NCBI RefSeq assembly: GCF_000426565.1
Contig: NZ_AUFP01000001.1
Location: 1-64,000 of the forward strand
DNA from: Segatella albensis DSM 11370 = JCM 12258
Lineage (GTDB): Bacteria > Bacteroidota > Bacteroidia > Bacteroidales > Bacteroidaceae
Direction: 5' to 3'
Length of the DNA stretch: 64,000 nt
Position 1 is the stretch's first letter, and every line of letters begins with the position of its first letter. The position numbers and the translations under genes are program-made. Under the pieces are notes generated by a model that saw only the letters and a list, made by a program, of their open reading frames with translations, did not search any database and was not told the DNA's origin. This document shows positions 25,221 to 34,650 of this stretch, piece by piece.

Positions 25221-26657
25221 TCACTCCAATATATACTGGGTGAGTAACGTAATATTATAGATATAGAGATAAACTGCTATCAGAGAAAGTACAACTCGGG
25301 CTATACCGATACCTTCCTTTCTCAGTCTTCTTACAAGGTAGGCGATGGCAAGTGGGATGATGAAGAGATAATGTGCTCCCATAATATATACCTCATTGAT
25401 GCCAAAGCCAAGAATGATATGGATGAAGACGTCGAAGGCAAAGAAACTAAATGCCATCCAGAAGAAACGACTACGACGGGCAAAGCAAATGCCAAGGATG
25501 AACATCAGTATGATAATAGCCTCAACGACATAACTGCCTATCCAACGATATTCAACGATAACAGGACGCTTTGTCAACGTATCTTGTAACAAATGGTCAC
25601 GATGCAACTGTATTGGTTCGCCGAAGAAATTTTCTACAAGCGTTGCCCATCGTGGAGTTGAAATATCCGTCCACTGACCGAATTCCGTCTTGTTGATAGG
25701 TTTACCGGTATGCAGATTCCAAGGTTTCTGGTGATCGCTGACATACTTATCATGGATTCTCTTCTTCATAAGTTGCTGAAATCCTGCAGCAATCTCTGCG
25801 CTATCTGTTGCAGAGACGGTATCTAGATAGTTCTTATAGATATTGGCACGAAGTATGAAATCTTTTTGAGCTTTCACCTCCTGCCGATGTTGGTATTTGG
25901 ATTTTTCAAAGTGGTTCCATTCCATCCTTGCTCCTACCCATATCAATGCAGATGGAATGATCACGGCAAGAATCAAGTTGGCCGGACGCCAGAACTTCTT
26001 TCCGTTAACAAAGAGATTTGCCAGAAATACTTTCACTCCATTATTCAATGAAATACCAGCCGTAATGAAAAAGAATAGAATGGTCTGCCATTTGGTAAAC
26101 GGATGATTACGCTGCATCTTCTTACCTGCAACATAAAGGGTAAGGATGAGCATGAACATCGACAGGATGAAATGGTCGGGAACGATCGATGATACAAGGA
26201 TATAGGAGAAGCTATAGAAGAATACCGTCAGGATTGTTGCATCGATACGTTGCAACGCTACAATTTCACGAAGTATACGATAGAAGAAGATGAAAGCATA
26301 GAAAGAACAGAATATCAAAATCGCTGCAACAATAAACTGAACGAGGTTGATACCTGTAAGCATCATCATTCCTTGGTTCAGTTGGTTGGGTACATACATA
26401 AAGAATGCCAACAAAGGATGACGATAGATATTATATCCTGTATCCCAATGGGAAACCACTGTATAGGTTATCGGGTCGAATCCTGAGATATGGAAGTTCT
26501 TCACAAACAGATCATGATAATTGTTTGTTATCTGCGTAAACTTATCAAAGTATTTGTAGATACATAGTGCATTGAGCACTGTGATAAGAAGGAATGCTGC
26601 CAAGGCTAGCCATCGCTCTTCTCTTTTGATTCTGAATATATGGAATGGATTTTTCAT
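25221..26657 (-). CDS. Multi-pass membrane protein, GT-C-like (paralog 2)
   Basis: A 478-residue protein of about 11 membrane segments, a tandem paralog of the downstream gene (aligned at MKNPFHIFRIKREERW, NFHISGFDPITY, YRHPLLAFF, the helix-rich loop after residue 250 and GFGINEVYIMGAHY). The central soluble stretch (about residues 250-340) is highly charged. Its position beside GtrA, a HAD phosphatase and a UbiA-type enzyme suggests use of a polyprenyl-phosphate sugar donor in the periplasm. That role is inferred from context and topology only. Confidence 0.75.
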   Translation of the reverse strand: MKNPFHIFRIKREERWLALAAFLLITVLNALCIYKYFDKFTQITNNYHDLFVKNFHISGFDPITYTVVSHWDTGYNIYRHPLLAFFMYVPNQLNQGMMMLTGINLVQFIVAAILIFCSFYAFIFFYRILREIVALQRIDATILTVFFYSFSYILVSSIVPDHFILSMFMLILTLYVAGKKMQRNHPFTKWQTILFFFITAGISLNNGVKVFLANLFVNGKKFWRPANLILAVIIPSALIWVGARMEWNHFEKSKYQHRQEVKAQKDFILRANIYKNYLDTVSATDSAEIAAGFQQLMKKRIHDKYVSDHQKPWNLHTGKPINKTEFGQWTDISTPRWATLVENFFGEPIQLHRDHLLQDTLTKRPVIVEYRWIGSYVVEAIIILMFILGICFARRSRFFWMAFSFFAFDVFIHIILGFGINEVYIMGAHYLFIIPLAIAYLVRRLRKEGIGIARVVLSLIAVYLYIYNITLLTQYILE

Positions 26658-26662
26658 TTCGC

Positions 26663-27100
26663 CTATCTCTTTAAAAAGAATCTTACTAATATAAAATTTG
26701 TCGGAACGGTAATCGCAAACATAGGTACCATCGCAATCTGCTTGCTCAAACCTATTCCCACAAGGAAGTTCAAGACTACTGTCTGTAATATATAGTTGAT
26801 GATATGTGAGAAAACAAAACCTGCACTACGTTTGACATTAGACTTCACCTTAAAGGTGTAACGGGTGCTGGCAATGTAATTGAAGATGAAACTGATCACA
26901 TACGCTATTGTGTTGGCTGATGTTACGATAACATGATTGCCCCAGTCTGGCATCATATATTCCAACAATGCTACGACCAACAGATAACCTAGATATTGTA
27001 TGACAACAGCGATGACACCAACAATACCAAAGCGAATGACCTCGCCCAATCCCTGGCGCTGTTTATCGTCTAAACGGTTTATAATATCCTTGATTGGCAT
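26663..27100 (-). CDS. GtrA-family membrane protein
   Basis: A 145-residue four-helix membrane protein of the GtrA family, which moves or helps move polyprenyl-phosphate-linked sugars across the inner membrane. Conserved features are FGIVGVIAVVIQYLGY in helix 1 and FNYIASTRYTFK in the middle loop. It overlaps the HAD gene by 38 bases and precedes the two GT-C-like genes by 5 bases, so all are likely made together. Confidence 0.9.
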   Translation of the reverse strand: MPIKDIINRLDDKQRQGLGEVIRFGIVGVIAVVIQYLGYLLVVALLEYMMPDWGNHVIVTSANTIAYVISFIFNYIASTRYTFKVKSNVKRSAGFVFSHIINYILQTVVLNFLVGIGLSKQIAMVPMFAITVPTNFILVRFFLKR

Positions 27101-27683
27101 AAGCTAACATTTCTTGATCTCCTCGGCTATCACCATAGGCTATGATATGATACTCTTCGCGTGGTGCTGTAACCATTTTCCGGATACGGTTTACCTTCTC
27201 CTGCCCATAACAGTTTCGGGATTGGAATCGACCGGTTATCTTGTTGTCCACGACCTCGATCTGTGTTCCCAAGATATGGAAATCGGTATGACCAAGATGG
27301 AACTCCACGGAATCTCTGAAGAATGGAGCTACCCAGTTATCGATACTGGCACTAACGATAAGTATGGTTGCCTCTTCTGCTATCGCCTTACGGAGTGATG
27401 TCTTGGCAGGCTCTCTCAGAAGGTCTGCACAATCTCGTGCAAAACTTCGACACTGATGATTGAAGTCGTCTATAGATTCTCCACGAAAGAAATAGCTGAA
27501 TATTTTCTCTTTCACCTTATAGTTCGGATACAAATGAAGTTTCATCAATATCAGCAAAGGACTATAAAGGAGAAATCCCTGAAGAAAGCGAGAGGTTCCC
27601 TTGGTATATCTGATAAACTCGAGGAGTGTATCCTTACGGGTTATCGTGCCATCAAAATCATAACAATATACTTTTCTTTTCAT
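27063..27683 (-). CDS. HAD-IB family phosphatase
   Basis: A 206-residue haloacid dehalogenase-type phosphatase. Motif I is CYDFDGTITRKDTL with nucleophile D9 and D11; motif II is LIVSASID; motif IV is YGDSRGDQEML. HAD-IB enzymes act on phosphoserine-like or phosphorylated lipid-linked substrates. It lies 13 bases after the UbiA-type gene and overlaps gtrA. Removal of the 5-phosphate from polyprenyl-phosphoryl-ribose 5-phosphate is the inferred role by analogy with the mycobacterial DPPR step. Confidence 0.85.
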   Translation of the reverse strand: MKRKVYCYDFDGTITRKDTLLEFIRYTKGTSRFLQGFLLYSPLLILMKLHLYPNYKVKEKIFSYFFRGESIDDFNHQCRSFARDCADLLREPAKTSLRKAIAEEATILIVSASIDNWVAPFFRDSVEFHLGHTDFHILGTQIEVVDNKITGRFQSRNCYGQEKVNRIRKMVTAPREEYHIIAYGDSRGDQEMLAYANQGYYKPFRR

Positions 27684-27696
27684 CTGGGTATATACG

Positions 27697-28596
27697 CTAC
27701 ATCACATATATAATAAGGATAAAGGCTAAAAGCCATGCCAGAACGATCAACTGGGTGAAATGATCCTTCTGGATGATTTTCGTAGGATTGCCACTCTTCT
27801 CGTCAACAACAGCAATCTGAATATATCGGAGCAGTCCTACAAGTACAAAGATACTGGTGAGGTAAAGATTCTCTGTATGGAAATTCTTAATAACCTCAGG
27901 ACTTACGGTATACATAATATAACATACTAGGGTTACTGATGCTGTGATGGTAATGGCTTGATTGATGAAAGTGAGATTATAGCGAATCGTATTCTTGCGT
28001 GGTGCCTTACCGGTTTCCTCCATAAGAAGTACGTCATCGCGGCGCTTGGCAAAACTCATGAAGAGGGTTAAAAGGAATGTCATCAGCACAATCCACTTAC
28101 TAAGCATGACATCTGTGGCAAAACCACCAGCCAGCAGACGAAGGACAAAACCAAAGGCGACAATACAGACATCAATGATTGCAAACTGTTTGAGTTTGGC
28201 GCAATAGGCCAAGTTAAGCAACCAATAAAAAAGAATTACTCCTCCTACCTGTAATGGTCGGCCATCTGCACTTTCCGGAATCAGATACATCAGTGCTATT
28301 GTGCCCATAGACAACAAGAACATTAAGATCATCAGTCCATAGGCTTGTGCGATGCTGATAGCACCTGATGCTATCGGACGATGACACTTCGTGACATGGT
28401 GTCGATCATCTTCTACATCGTGGATGTCGTTGAAACAATATATCGATGATGCTGCAAAACTATAGGCGAAGAATGTGATGATACCTTCTACAAAGGAGTC
28501 CTTGATGAATAATTCTCCACCAAAGACCAACGGACCAAAAACAAAGAAATTCTTGATCCACTGATTAGGTCGTAATAGCTTGATTAAATTCTTCAT
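27697..28596 (-). CDS. UbiA-family prenyltransferase, DPPR-synthase-like
   Basis: A 299-residue UbiA-superfamily membrane enzyme with about nine helices. The N-terminus LLRPNQWIKNFFVFGPLVF and the motif NDIHDVEDD (N56, D57, D60, D63-D64) followed by KCHRPIASG match decaprenyl-phosphate phosphoribosyltransferases, which join PRPP to a polyprenyl phosphate. A second acidic site lies near MSFAKRRDD. It overlaps the upstream acyltransferase gene by 4 bases. Quinone-type UbiA activity is less likely given the RPIASG motif and the HAD, GtrA and GT-C-like neighbours. Confidence 0.85.
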   Translation of the reverse strand: MKNLIKLLRPNQWIKNFFVFGPLVFGGELFIKDSFVEGIITFFAYSFAASSIYCFNDIHDVEDDRHHVTKCHRPIASGAISIAQAYGLMILMFLLSMGTIALMYLIPESADGRPLQVGGVILFYWLLNLAYCAKLKQFAIIDVCIVAFGFVLRLLAGGFATDVMLSKWIVLMTFLLTLFMSFAKRRDDVLLMEETGKAPRKNTIRYNLTFINQAITITASVTLVCYIMYTVSPEVIKNFHTENLYLTSIFVLVGLLRYIQIAVVDEKSGNPTKIIQKDHFTQLIVLAWLLAFILIIYVM

Positions 28597-29603
28597 TCTG
28601 GTATAACTTTATTCAACTGATTAGAAATCCAAGTAACTATCTTGCACAACAGCCATGCCAAAGGCAGGGTGATCGCTGTGCATACAAAAAAAGTTGGCCA
28701 ATAGCTCCAATTGTGTGGCAAATAATCCAGCACGAAATGGATATGGATAAGATAACATTCCAGACTCAGAGCACCGATAAACTTGAAACTCTTATTAAAC
28801 CACTTCGGTGTACGACGGAAAAGTCGATTGAGAAGAAGTATCGAGGTAATCGTAAGCGGAATGTAAAGCATACGTTCTACATATAATGGGAACTGTCCAT
28901 GACGTTGCTGCTCCAGAAATATACTTGAGGTCAGCGTCATCACAAACATGATGATAATCATCCAGATGCTGGCTCCGTCCATCTTCTGCTTGGTACGCAC
29001 GAGTTCTCCCATATTGATGCCGATAAAGAAGATTGGCACACGACTCCAAAATATCTCGATATGACCTACAATATCATGGACTGGTGTGACATATTGTACA
29101 AGTATGCACCACAGGATCATCACGACAGGAAGCCATCGATAGATAGGATGCTTCTTGATAAGTTCCATATAGAATGGAGCAAAAAGATAAAGCATCATCG
29201 TTGCTGGTATATACCAAAAGTTGAGTTCGTCATGAAGCCAGAAATCCCAATTTATGGTAATATCACCTATCAAGTCAACCCAAGACATCACACTTCCGCC
29301 ATGGAAACGGGGTATATAAAACAGACAAGCAATGATCAGCCATGCTGGATAGATACGAAGATAACGGCGCTTGAAGAAACGCTTATAGGATGGGGTCTTC
29401 ATCCACGAGAACCATAAACCGACACCACTCAGAAAGAGAAACATGTCGACACCAACATTTCCCATCCTTCGCAGGCCATAAAACATATCATTACGAGGTA
29501 GGTCGGCATGGAAAAGAATAATGAAAACCATTGCCATACCCATCAACTCACCGCGATAACGACTGATGTTTGCCAGTTCTATGTCTTTGATCTTCAAGTT
29601 CAT
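28593..29603 (-). CDS. Acyltransferase family 3 membrane protein (copy 1)
   Basis: A 336-residue OafA/OatA-type acyltransferase with about ten helices. The first helix region has GMAMVFIILFHAD, where the His is the catalytic candidate, and MFLFLSGVGLWFSW follows. These enzymes move acetyl or other acyl groups onto sugars of O-antigen, capsule or peptidoglycan. It overlaps its neighbours by 4 bases on both sides. The adjacent acyltransferase is a distant homologue, so two different positions or glycans may be modified. Confidence 0.87.
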   Translation of the reverse strand: MNLKIKDIELANISRYRGELMGMAMVFIILFHADLPRNDMFYGLRRMGNVGVDMFLFLSGVGLWFSWMKTPSYKRFFKRRYLRIYPAWLIIACLFYIPRFHGGSVMSWVDLIGDITINWDFWLHDELNFWYIPATMMLYLFAPFYMELIKKHPIYRWLPVVMILWCILVQYVTPVHDIVGHIEIFWSRVPIFFIGINMGELVRTKQKMDGASIWMIIIMFVMTLTSSIFLEQQRHGQFPLYVERMLYIPLTITSILLLNRLFRRTPKWFNKSFKFIGALSLECYLIHIHFVLDYLPHNWSYWPTFFVCTAITLPLAWLLCKIVTWISNQLNKVIPE

Positions 29604-30673
29604 TTCAACTTCGGACTTGGTATTTTCTTCATAAACTCACGGAATACCCACGATAAGGCTATCGTCGCTATCACATAAAGTAACAGACCACAATAAAGAT
29701 CTCCCTGACGACTGATCGGTATAAAAACTTTGCGGGTAATAGGATGACAGACAAACATTGCCGCACTAATAGAACCTACCCAATCTAAATGGTTGAACAG
29801 GTATGTCATCTTTCCGATGGTCTTTACAAAACCTATACAGAATGTGCAGACAAAGGCTGGAACAAAGTACCATAACTGATATGATGAACTGAAGATCAAT
29901 ATAAGTACTGTCGACACGATCAGCATGATGGCATTCTGTTGCTGACTTAATGGTCGACCATATTTTGCATAAAGTATGCCCAAGCCAAATGGCAGCATAC
30001 CTCCTATAAAATTATAGCGTATTCTGTTCAGCATATCGCCTTCTGGGTCACAGAATATCTGTAAGAGCCAACAGACAACAATAGCGCCAACAATCCATTT
30101 CCAATTTCTGCGATACAGGAACAGTCGATAAACGATATAGAGTTGAAGCATCAGACCAAAGAACCAATATGGACCTGGCCAGATGATATCATCCGGATGA
30201 GGTAACAGGTTGTTGAACATACCCATCTGGGCTACAACATCAAGGAAGGAATAATGATGGGAACCCGGAGTAATCGCGTCAATCATCGTAAACGCTACAA
30301 AACCAACAATCATCATCTTGAATAACTTCAGAAAATGATAGCGCACAAAACAAAATGACTGTAATGAGAAACGTTGTACCGTAGGTTCTGTAGCACGAGA
30401 CTCGTACTTACGGACCAAACCATAAGCACTCAGGAAAAGAAAAACAGGTACACCGTAATGACCAAAGAAGGAAAATAGATGTGCCAGCACTTTCTCATCG
30501 GGACTCAGCATAACCTGCCAGAACCACTCCACATTATGACTGAAATACTGATACTCATTCTCCTTGACTATCGGATTCAGCCAATGACAGAAATTGTGCA
30601 TGACAATACCGATAATCGCCAATCCGCGAAGGACGTTGCACTCCGTACGAGTTAATAATTCTTGATTGTTCAT
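29600..30673 (-). CDS. Acyltransferase family 3 membrane protein (copy 2)
   Basis: A 357-residue acyltransferase-3 family protein with about ten helices. LRGLAIIGIVMHNFCHWL carries the candidate catalytic His, and GVPVFLFLSAYGLVRKY is the second family block. ATGA overlaps join it to the sulfatase-fold gene upstream and to the other acyltransferase downstream. It probably O-acylates a surface glycan; substrate unknown. Confidence 0.87.
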   Translation of the reverse strand: MNNQELLTRTECNVLRGLAIIGIVMHNFCHWLNPIVKENEYQYFSHNVEWFWQVMLSPDEKVLAHLFSFFGHYGVPVFLFLSAYGLVRKYESRATEPTVQRFSLQSFCFVRYHFLKLFKMMIVGFVAFTMIDAITPGSHHYSFLDVVAQMGMFNNLLPHPDDIIWPGPYWFFGLMLQLYIVYRLFLYRRNWKWIVGAIVVCWLLQIFCDPEGDMLNRIRYNFIGGMLPFGLGILYAKYGRPLSQQQNAIMLIVSTVLILIFSSSYQLWYFVPAFVCTFCIGFVKTIGKMTYLFNHLDWVGSISAAMFVCHPITRKVFIPISRQGDLYCGLLLYVIATIALSWVFREFMKKIPSPKLK

Positions 30674-32529
30674 TTACGCTTCATTTCTTTAAAATGTTCT
30701 TCCCGTAATTGATCGTAATCTGTCGTATTCTTCAAAATACGAGGACGGTCTTCCTTGTAGTTCGGACTCAGAAGGTTATATTCATCATGATAATCCTTCG
30801 TATGGATTCCCGCCAGATAGAGTAACAGATGTGGTAGCGCATCGGTCATAAAGCGACGATGACGTGCTTGGACAATCTGCTGGAAAATCTCCGGATGATT
30901 GTGGGCATACTTAGGACTACAATATATCCAGAATGGAATTTCAAACTCATAATGTGCCAATGGCCAATCTATATTGGCAGAGTGATTTCGACAGATGAAT
31001 CCGCGATTCTCTTCGTAACACTCCTCACCATGGTCTGGCATATAGATGACGATGGCATCTTGCTTTTTGAACTTCTTCACAATCTGATAAACCACAGAGT
31101 CGTTATAGAGAACTGCATTATCATAATAGCTCAGAACCTTCTTTTGCTTATTCGTCAATTCTGGACGCATCTCATCATAGGTAGAGGCATAGAAATGTGT
31201 TTGCGAATTACGGAAACGCGTACGATAGTTGACGTGCTGACCGATGAGATGGAATATCGTCAGATTATACTTTCCATTCTGACTCTTCAGTTGATCATAA
31301 TCCTTCAAGAGATCTTCATCAAAATAGTGAAGACTCGTATTTCGTGTATCAAACTGTTCCTTGCTCAACTTTGGATTGTTCAGGAAGAATCCTCCACTGA
31401 AATCATACACGGCTTCCTTTGCCTTAGGTAAGAACTGGTTAGTGATAAAGCTGACGTGATAGCCTGCCTTACGGAATACCTCCGGGAACAATGGATAATC
31501 ACACCATTCGCCTTTCTCACCAATGACATGAAGTGAGAATACATTCTTAAAGACGAAACTGGTAAGATTCCAACATGTTATCACATCATCAAACTTGGTC
31601 AGGAATCCTGACTTCTCCAGTCTTACTTGACGAGGTGTCGTCTCTAACGGATAACCATATTGCTGAGAATGATGCTTGCCATAGCTCTCGCCAATAATCA
31701 GAACGATATTCGGAGAACGATATGAACAACTGTCGACACTTACCTTGTCGGCTGCCTTTATCAACAAACCGATCTGCTGAGCGGCCAGTGTATTGGCATA
31801 GGCACTGAATATCAGACGATAAATAGGAATGTACATCTGACCGTGGTCTTTCTCGGTCAAGGTGTGCTCTACTTCGCCTATCGTACGACCTGTCATCAAC
31901 TTCCAACATCCGATCTTGTTCGGTACGCTACTTATTGCGCCCCAGATAAGGATAGCTACACAAGCTATGCTCAAATAAGTATGATAATGTTCGAAGAAAT
32001 CCATAATCTGACAGCGAACTTTCAGATAACTGTCCAAGGCAACACCTTTGACTTTCTTGATGATATAGGGTTCCCACGAAACAACAATATTTACGACTGC
32101 TAACAAAAGTATCCAACCTACCCTACTGAAAAGCAGATCCGGACTGACCAAAGAGGACAGGAAATCTCCAACCTCTCTGCTGTCGGTCTCTCCAACAAGC
32201 ATGAGCATAGATGGGTTGAGCGTAGAATCAAAATTGACGAAACAGTATACGTCTATTAATGCTACTACATATAATATAATGTAGAGAAATATCGTTATCC
32301 ACCTACGCGCAATACGTGGTATCAACAGCAGAACTGCGCAACAGCAATAGAGATCTACGAACAACTCCAAGAATAGATTCCCATAAAGTTCTGCCCCATC
32401 TGTATCGGGGAGTGTACAAAGTGCACTAAGGATTCCCAACAGATACATGAAGGTAAAGAATGTCGCGTTCCTACGAATTGGCACGAACACGAACTCCAAA
32501 TATTTCTTCAATCGTTGTAATATCTTCAT
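30670..32529 (-). CDS. Sulfatase-fold membrane phosphotransferase (phosphoethanolamine-transferase-like)
   Basis: A 619-residue protein with four to five N-terminal membrane helices and a periplasmic alkaline-phosphatase-fold domain. Motifs are IIGESYGKHHSQQYGYPLETTP (E281 is a metal ligand), a Thr/Ser-rich catalytic region near TCWNLTSF, and YMPDHGEEC near residue 497. The layout fits EptA/CptA-type enzymes that transfer phosphoethanolamine to lipid A or glycans; glycerophosphate transfer is an alternative. It overlaps nadD upstream and an acyltransferase downstream by 4 bases. Confidence 0.85.
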   Translation of the reverse strand: MKILQRLKKYLEFVFVPIRRNATFFTFMYLLGILSALCTLPDTDGAELYGNLFLELFVDLYCCCAVLLLIPRIARRWITIFLYIILYVVALIDVYCFVNFDSTLNPSMLMLVGETDSREVGDFLSSLVSPDLLFSRVGWILLLAVVNIVVSWEPYIIKKVKGVALDSYLKVRCQIMDFFEHYHTYLSIACVAILIWGAISSVPNKIGCWKLMTGRTIGEVEHTLTEKDHGQMYIPIYRLIFSAYANTLAAQQIGLLIKAADKVSVDSCSYRSPNIVLIIGESYGKHHSQQYGYPLETTPRQVRLEKSGFLTKFDDVITCWNLTSFVFKNVFSLHVIGEKGEWCDYPLFPEVFRKAGYHVSFITNQFLPKAKEAVYDFSGGFFLNNPKLSKEQFDTRNTSLHYFDEDLLKDYDQLKSQNGKYNLTIFHLIGQHVNYRTRFRNSQTHFYASTYDEMRPELTNKQKKVLSYYDNAVLYNDSVVYQIVKKFKKQDAIVIYMPDHGEECYEENRGFICRNHSANIDWPLAHYEFEIPFWIYCSPKYAHNHPEIFQQIVQARHRRFMTDALPHLLLYLAGIHTKDYHDEYNLLSPNYKEDRPRILKNTTDYDQLREEHFKEMKRK

Positions 32530-33101
32530 TTCTGATAATTTCTTAAAACAAGCGATTCTATAGACTTAGGAACAAGGCCATGAATAGACTGACCTTGAAG
32601 TATGCGATTACGTATTTCTGTACTACTGATATCCAGAAACGGTGTGTCTACAACAGACACGTTCCCGGGAAGTTCCTTCACTTCTACATTCTCACCTCTA
32701 CGTGGATATACTACAATAGAATAATTGCTGAGAATCTCCTGATAACCATACCACTTATCAAATTGTGCCCAATTGTCTCCACCTATCAACAAGACAAATT
32801 CCCGATCTGGATAATCTTCGGAAAGATGACGCAAGGTGTTCAACGTATACGAAGGACGCTGAAGATGAAATTCGTAGTCCGAGGCCAACAGATTCTCTTC
32901 TTCACGCAGAGCGATACGAGCCATATCAAGACGCCTTTCGTCATCCAACAATTCTCGCTCACACTTCCAAGGATTCTGCGGAGAAACCACAAACCACACT
33001 TCCTGAAGACCGGCACACTTCAAAAGTTGCCGGGCAAGGGCTATATGCCCCACATGAATGGGATTAAAAGACCCACCAAAGATGCCCGTCTTCTTTTTCA
33101 T
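32526..33101 (-). CDS. nadD: Nicotinate-nucleotide adenylyltransferase
   Basis: NadD adenylylates nicotinate mononucleotide in NAD synthesis. The 191 residues contain the HxGH-type site GGSFNPIHVGH and the C-terminal ISSTEIRNRI motif. It lies 3 bases after gmk and overlaps the phosphotransferase gene by 4 bases, tying a core metabolic gene to surface modification genes. Confidence 0.96.
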   Translation of the reverse strand: MKKKTGIFGGSFNPIHVGHIALARQLLKCAGLQEVWFVVSPQNPWKCERELLDDERRLDMARIALREEENLLASDYEFHLQRPSYTLNTLRHLSEDYPDREFVLLIGGDNWAQFDKWYGYQEILSNYSIVVYPRRGENVEVKELPGNVSVVDTPFLDISSTEIRNRILQGQSIHGLVPKSIESLVLRNYQK

Positions 33102-33104
33102 TTA

Positions 33105-33683
33105 TTATTTTGCCAAAAACTCCTCAACGAGTTTCAGAGTTTCCTGTTCTGCCTTCTCCAAATCGTCATTAACGACGACATAATCAAATTTCGGAGCGAA
33201 TGTCAACTCGTAGCCGGCCTTAGCTAAGCGTTGTTCGATAACTTCAGGAGCATCCGTGGCACGTCCTACCAGACGGCGACGAAGTTCTTCTATCGAAGGT
33301 GGCTGAATGAAAACGCTCAATGCCTTATCACCATAGAAGTTCTTTATATTGCATCCGCCCTTGACATCAACATCAAAGACCACGTTCTCACCTTTCTCGG
33401 TCTGATTAACGACCTGAGATTTTAGTGTTCCGTAGAATCTATCCTCGTACACTTCCTCATACTCCAAGAATTCATCATTGGCAATCTTAGCCTTGAACTC
33501 TTCTGGGGTCAGGAAGAAATATTCCACTCCATTCTTTTCCGTTCCGCGAGGAGCACGAGATGTACAACTCACAGAAAATGCCAGATTAAGCTCTGGATGT
33601 TCTTTCATCAAATACTGGACAATGGTACTCTTACCGCTGCCACTTGGAGCTGAAAATATAATCAACTTACCTTTATTATCCAT
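33105..33683 (-). CDS. gmk: Guanylate kinase
   Basis: Gmk phosphorylates GMP to GDP. The 192 residues contain the P-loop FSAPSGSGKST, the GMP-binding SCTSRAPRGTEKNGVEYFF and DVDVKGGCNIK. It follows yicC by 2 bases. Confidence 0.97.
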   Translation of the reverse strand: MDNKGKLIIFSAPSGSGKSTIVQYLMKEHPELNLAFSVSCTSRAPRGTEKNGVEYFFLTPEEFKAKIANDEFLEYEEVYEDRFYGTLKSQVVNQTEKGENVVFDVDVKGGCNIKNFYGDKALSVFIQPPSIEELRRRLVGRATDAPEVIEQRLAKAGYELTFAPKFDYVVVNDDLEKAEQETLKLVEEFLAK

Positions 33684-33685
33684 AA

Positions 33686-34561
33686 TTATAGTGCATTGAG
33701 AACTTGCTCTTTAATCTGCTCAAGTTCGTCCTTCATCTTAACAACAATATTCTGCATCTCGGCCTGATTGCTCTTAGACCCTGTCGTATTGATCTCACGA
33801 CCCATCTCCTGAGCGATAAATCCCAGTTTCTTACCTACAGGGCAATCTTCCATCATTGTCTCACGAAAATACTTCAGGTGATTTGTCAGGCGCTGCTTTT
33901 CCTCACTAATATCAAGTTTCTCGATATAGTAGATCAGTTCCTGCTCAAGACGATTCTTATCATATTCCACCTCAGGGATCTGTTCCAATCCCTTGATAAT
34001 AGACTCTTTAATCTTAGGTACGCGAGATTTCTCATAAGGTTCGATACTCTTCAACAACTTTTCGATATTGTCCACCTTCTCAGTAAACTTCTTCTGAAGA
34101 GCAGCACCCTCTTGTTTACGGAAATTAATCAAATTATCCAAAGCCTCATCGATAGCTTTACGAGCAGCATTCCACTCTTCCTCCGACAACTCTTCGACAT
34201 CGTTCTTTGTTGTAACATCAGGAAGGCGAAGCAATGTAGCATACCAGTCATCTGGTTCTGGTATACCCGTTTTTGCAGAAATTTCCTTTATTTGCTGATA
34301 ATAATTTTCTACAAGAGAAGCATTGATAGGAGCCGCATCAGCAAGCACATCCTTCTCAATCCATATAGAGAAATCGACCTTACCTCTATGCAAGGCACGA
34401 CCAATAGTTTGACGAATTTCCATCTCTTTCTCGCGATAGAGAGGAGCGATACGAGCAGAGAGATCCAAAGTCTTAGAATTTAATGACTTAATCTCAACAT
34501 TAATTTTCTTTTCCTTGTAGACTACGACTGATTTGCCGTAACCTGTCATTGACTGTATCAT
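33686..34561 (-). CDS. YicC-family endoribonuclease
   Basis: A YicC/YloC-type protein, a family shown to cut RNA. The start is set at MIQSMTGYGKSVV (34561), the universal family N-terminus, giving 291 residues; a frame opening 9 codons upstream is not supported. The C-terminus keeps EQELIYYIEKLDISEE, RLTNHLKYF and GKKLGFIAQEMGREINTTGSK. It is the first gene of an 11-gene leftward operon and is divergent from tsaB. Confidence 0.93.
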   Translation of the reverse strand: MIQSMTGYGKSVVVYKEKKINVEIKSLNSKTLDLSARIAPLYREKEMEIRQTIGRALHRGKVDFSIWIEKDVLADAAPINASLVENYYQQIKEISAKTGIPEPDDWYATLLRLPDVTTKNDVEELSEEEWNAARKAIDEALDNLINFRKQEGAALQKKFTEKVDNIEKLLKSIEPYEKSRVPKIKESIIKGLEQIPEVEYDKNRLEQELIYYIEKLDISEEKQRLTNHLKYFRETMMEDCPVGKKLGFIAQEMGREINTTGSKSNQAEMQNIVVKMKDELEQIKEQVLNAL

Positions 34562-34585
34562 TGTTACTTTCGCGTTAATTTTTTG

Positions 34586-34623
34586 CAAAAGTACAAATTT
34601 TCGCGGAAAAAAACGTAAATTTG
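34586..34623. promoter_or_regulatory. Back-to-back -7 elements between yicC and tsaB
   Basis: Leftward TACTTTTG (34593-34586) lies 25 bases before the yicC ATG. Rightward TAAATTTG (34616-34623) lies 28 bases before the tsaB ATG. Neither has a clean TTTG at the usual distance. Confidence 0.45.
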
Positions 34624-34650
34624 CACCTTATTATAAGAATATTTTTGTTT

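Noticed and set aside
30859..31431. 190-residue plus-strand frame
   Set aside because: Antisense to the phosphotransferase gene, which has clear motifs.
33704..34483. 259-residue plus-strand frame
   Set aside because: Antisense to yicC, Leu/Ile-rich, no family features.
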